Below, piece by piece: positions 31,289-32,012 of a stretch of 32,012 nucleotides of DNA. The notes under the pieces are model-generated. The model searched no databases and was not told the origin of the DNA. It saw only the letters and a list, made by a program, of their open reading frames with translations. Made by a program: the position numbers and the translations under genes. The number at the start of each line of letters is the position of its first letter. Position 1 is the first letter of the stretch. This DNA is from Streptacidiphilus anmyonensis (lineage in GTDB: Bacteria > Actinomycetota > Actinomycetes > Streptomycetales > Streptomycetaceae), in NCBI RefSeq assembly GCF_000787855.1, contig NZ_BBPQ01000086.1:1-32012 (forward strand), read 5' to 3'.

Positions 31289-31315
31289 CATCGGCCGCAT
31301 CGGCCGCATCGGCCG
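31289..31315. repeat. Three tandem copies of CATCGGCCG
   Basis: Three exact 9-bp units in a row, in a stretch (31050-31713) where I find no gene that I can support except a doubtful 17-codon frame at 31388-31441, preceded by GAAAGGA and ending in a hydrophobic LLFAPLALAGF. Confidence 0.6.
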
Positions 31316-31713
31316 CCTCCCGCCCAGCAACCGTCCGCTGCCCAGAGGCCCCGCGAGGACGCCACCGCAGCCTTCGAAAGGACCGTGATGACCGTCGCGG
31401 AAGTCCTGCTCTTCGCCCCGCTGGCCCTGGCCGGATTCTGACCTCAGCCGCCGGATTCCGGGGCCCCGCCGGCCGCCACCGCCGCAGCCGCTGACCAACA
31501 CGGCCCTTCGTCGGCGTGAGAGCAGCGGCCGATCGGCTGAGGCGGCGTCAACCAGATCGTGCACGACGGGCCACACGACGCCGCGGACTGCGTCGGCGCG
31601 CCCCGCGGGCGCTTCCGCCCGGCCCCGCGGCGGTCAGTGAGGCAGTCAGCGAGGCCGTGTCAAAGAGGAAGCGGGACGGCGGAGATCCCTGATCCGGCAG
31701 CGGGTTGTCGCGA

Positions 31714-31959
31714 TCAGCCCGGCGGCGTGGCCCCGACGCTGCCGGATGCCCGCGTGGCCGCCCCGACGCCCGCCCGGAAGGCGGGCACCCCCGCGCGGAC
31801 GCGTCCGAGCGCCCCCTGCGCCGAGCGGGCCAGCTCGCCGAGGCGGTGGGCCGCCGTCAGCTGGAAGCTGAACGCGTGGGCGCGGTCGTCGAAGCGACCG
31901 TGCGACCCGCTGGCTCCCGTGATCACCACTGTCCGGCTGCGCGCGTCGTCTCGTGTCAT
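31714..31959 (-). CDS. Possible small protein of unknown function
   Basis: An 81-residue frame from ATG 31959 with strong G/C bias at third codon positions, which is why I keep it. It begins TRDDARSRTVVITGASGSHGRFDDRAHAFSFQLTAAHRLGELARSAQ and ends in an Ala/Gly/Val-rich tail. The TVVITGAS start recalls the first strand of a short-chain dehydrogenase, but the rest does not follow that fold. The ribosome site is weak (GGGGAAA about 13 bases away). It could be a remnant. Confidence 0.35.
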   Translation of the reverse strand: MTRDDARSRTVVITGASGSHGRFDDRAHAFSFQLTAAHRLGELARSAQGALGRVRAGVPAFRAGVGAATRASGSVGATPPG

Positions 31960-31989
31960 GAGGCGCGTGTTTCCCCGATCGTGACTCCT

Positions 31990-32009
31990 CCCCGGCGTAA
32001 ACGCCGGGG
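31990..32009. terminator. Strong hairpin at the window end
   Basis: CCCCGGCGT and ACGCCGGGG pair around AA. It probably ends a transcript entering from the right or one running rightward off this region. Confidence 0.6.
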
Positions 32010-32012
32010 CCT

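Noticed and set aside
1..32012. CRISPR array, tRNA, rRNA or prophage
   Set aside because: No regularly spaced repeats, no tRNA cloverleaf, no rRNA-like stretch and no phage structural genes were seen.

Overview
High-GC actinobacterial chromosome, most like Streptomyces or a close relative. Signs are the GC-rich third codon positions, a WhiB protein, many SpoIIE/PP2C phosphatases and HATPase anti-sigma proteins, a SigB/F/G-type sigma factor, and a DUF5753 regulator remnant. The species cannot be read from the sequence.

1-7.1 kb is a stress-signalling block. A five-gene, translationally coupled minus-strand operon encodes a stressosome module: RsbR, RsbS, RsbT, a combined HATPase-phosphatase, and a GAF-PP2C phosphatase. 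It is bracketed by two paralogous MarR regulators, each beside a PP2C phosphatase gene. 7.1-9.0 kb holds two membrane proteins; the second (DUF1206) has an in-frame amber codon near its start.

9.1-14.7 kb is an accessory region of broken genes and mobile elements: a PAS fragment, a 3'-truncated IS1182-type transposase, an intact HEAT-repeat protein, an ISL3-type element, an IS21 istA fragment, a GAF/PAS phosphatase remnant and a DUF5753 fragment. The ISL3 element has perfect 33-bp inverted repeats and an 8-bp target duplication. Its transposase is internally deleted and frameshifted, and it carries two divergent SMI1/KNR4-like genes as cargo.

14.9-18.4 kb has a secreted B-lectin protein with a small acidic ORF behind it, a cold-shock operon, a lipoprotein, small membrane proteins, a truncated HAMP protein and csbD. 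18.5-22.1 kb has an anti-sigma-type HATPase, a SigB-type sigma factor, and a flavin monooxygenase with a damaged N-terminus plus its small partner.

22.2-25.2 kb is one large secreted protein. Its N-terminal domain looks like CdtB/DNase I and is followed by about five ricin-type beta-trefoils, so it resembles cytolethal distending toxin collapsed into one chain. Several catalytic positions are substituted. 25.5-32 kb has WhiB, a PoxB-type enzyme, an FMN glutamate-synthase-like protein, a YdcF-type protein, a helical membrane-anchored protein, and a poorly coding end closed by a strong hairpin.

The two strongest novelties are the cargo-bearing ISL3 element (11703-13640) and the CdtB-ricin fusion (22214-25168). 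The stress theme (stressosome, anti-sigma protein, sigma factor, csbD, csp, two candidate SigB-type promoters) recurs across the window and may form one regulatory network; that link is inference.
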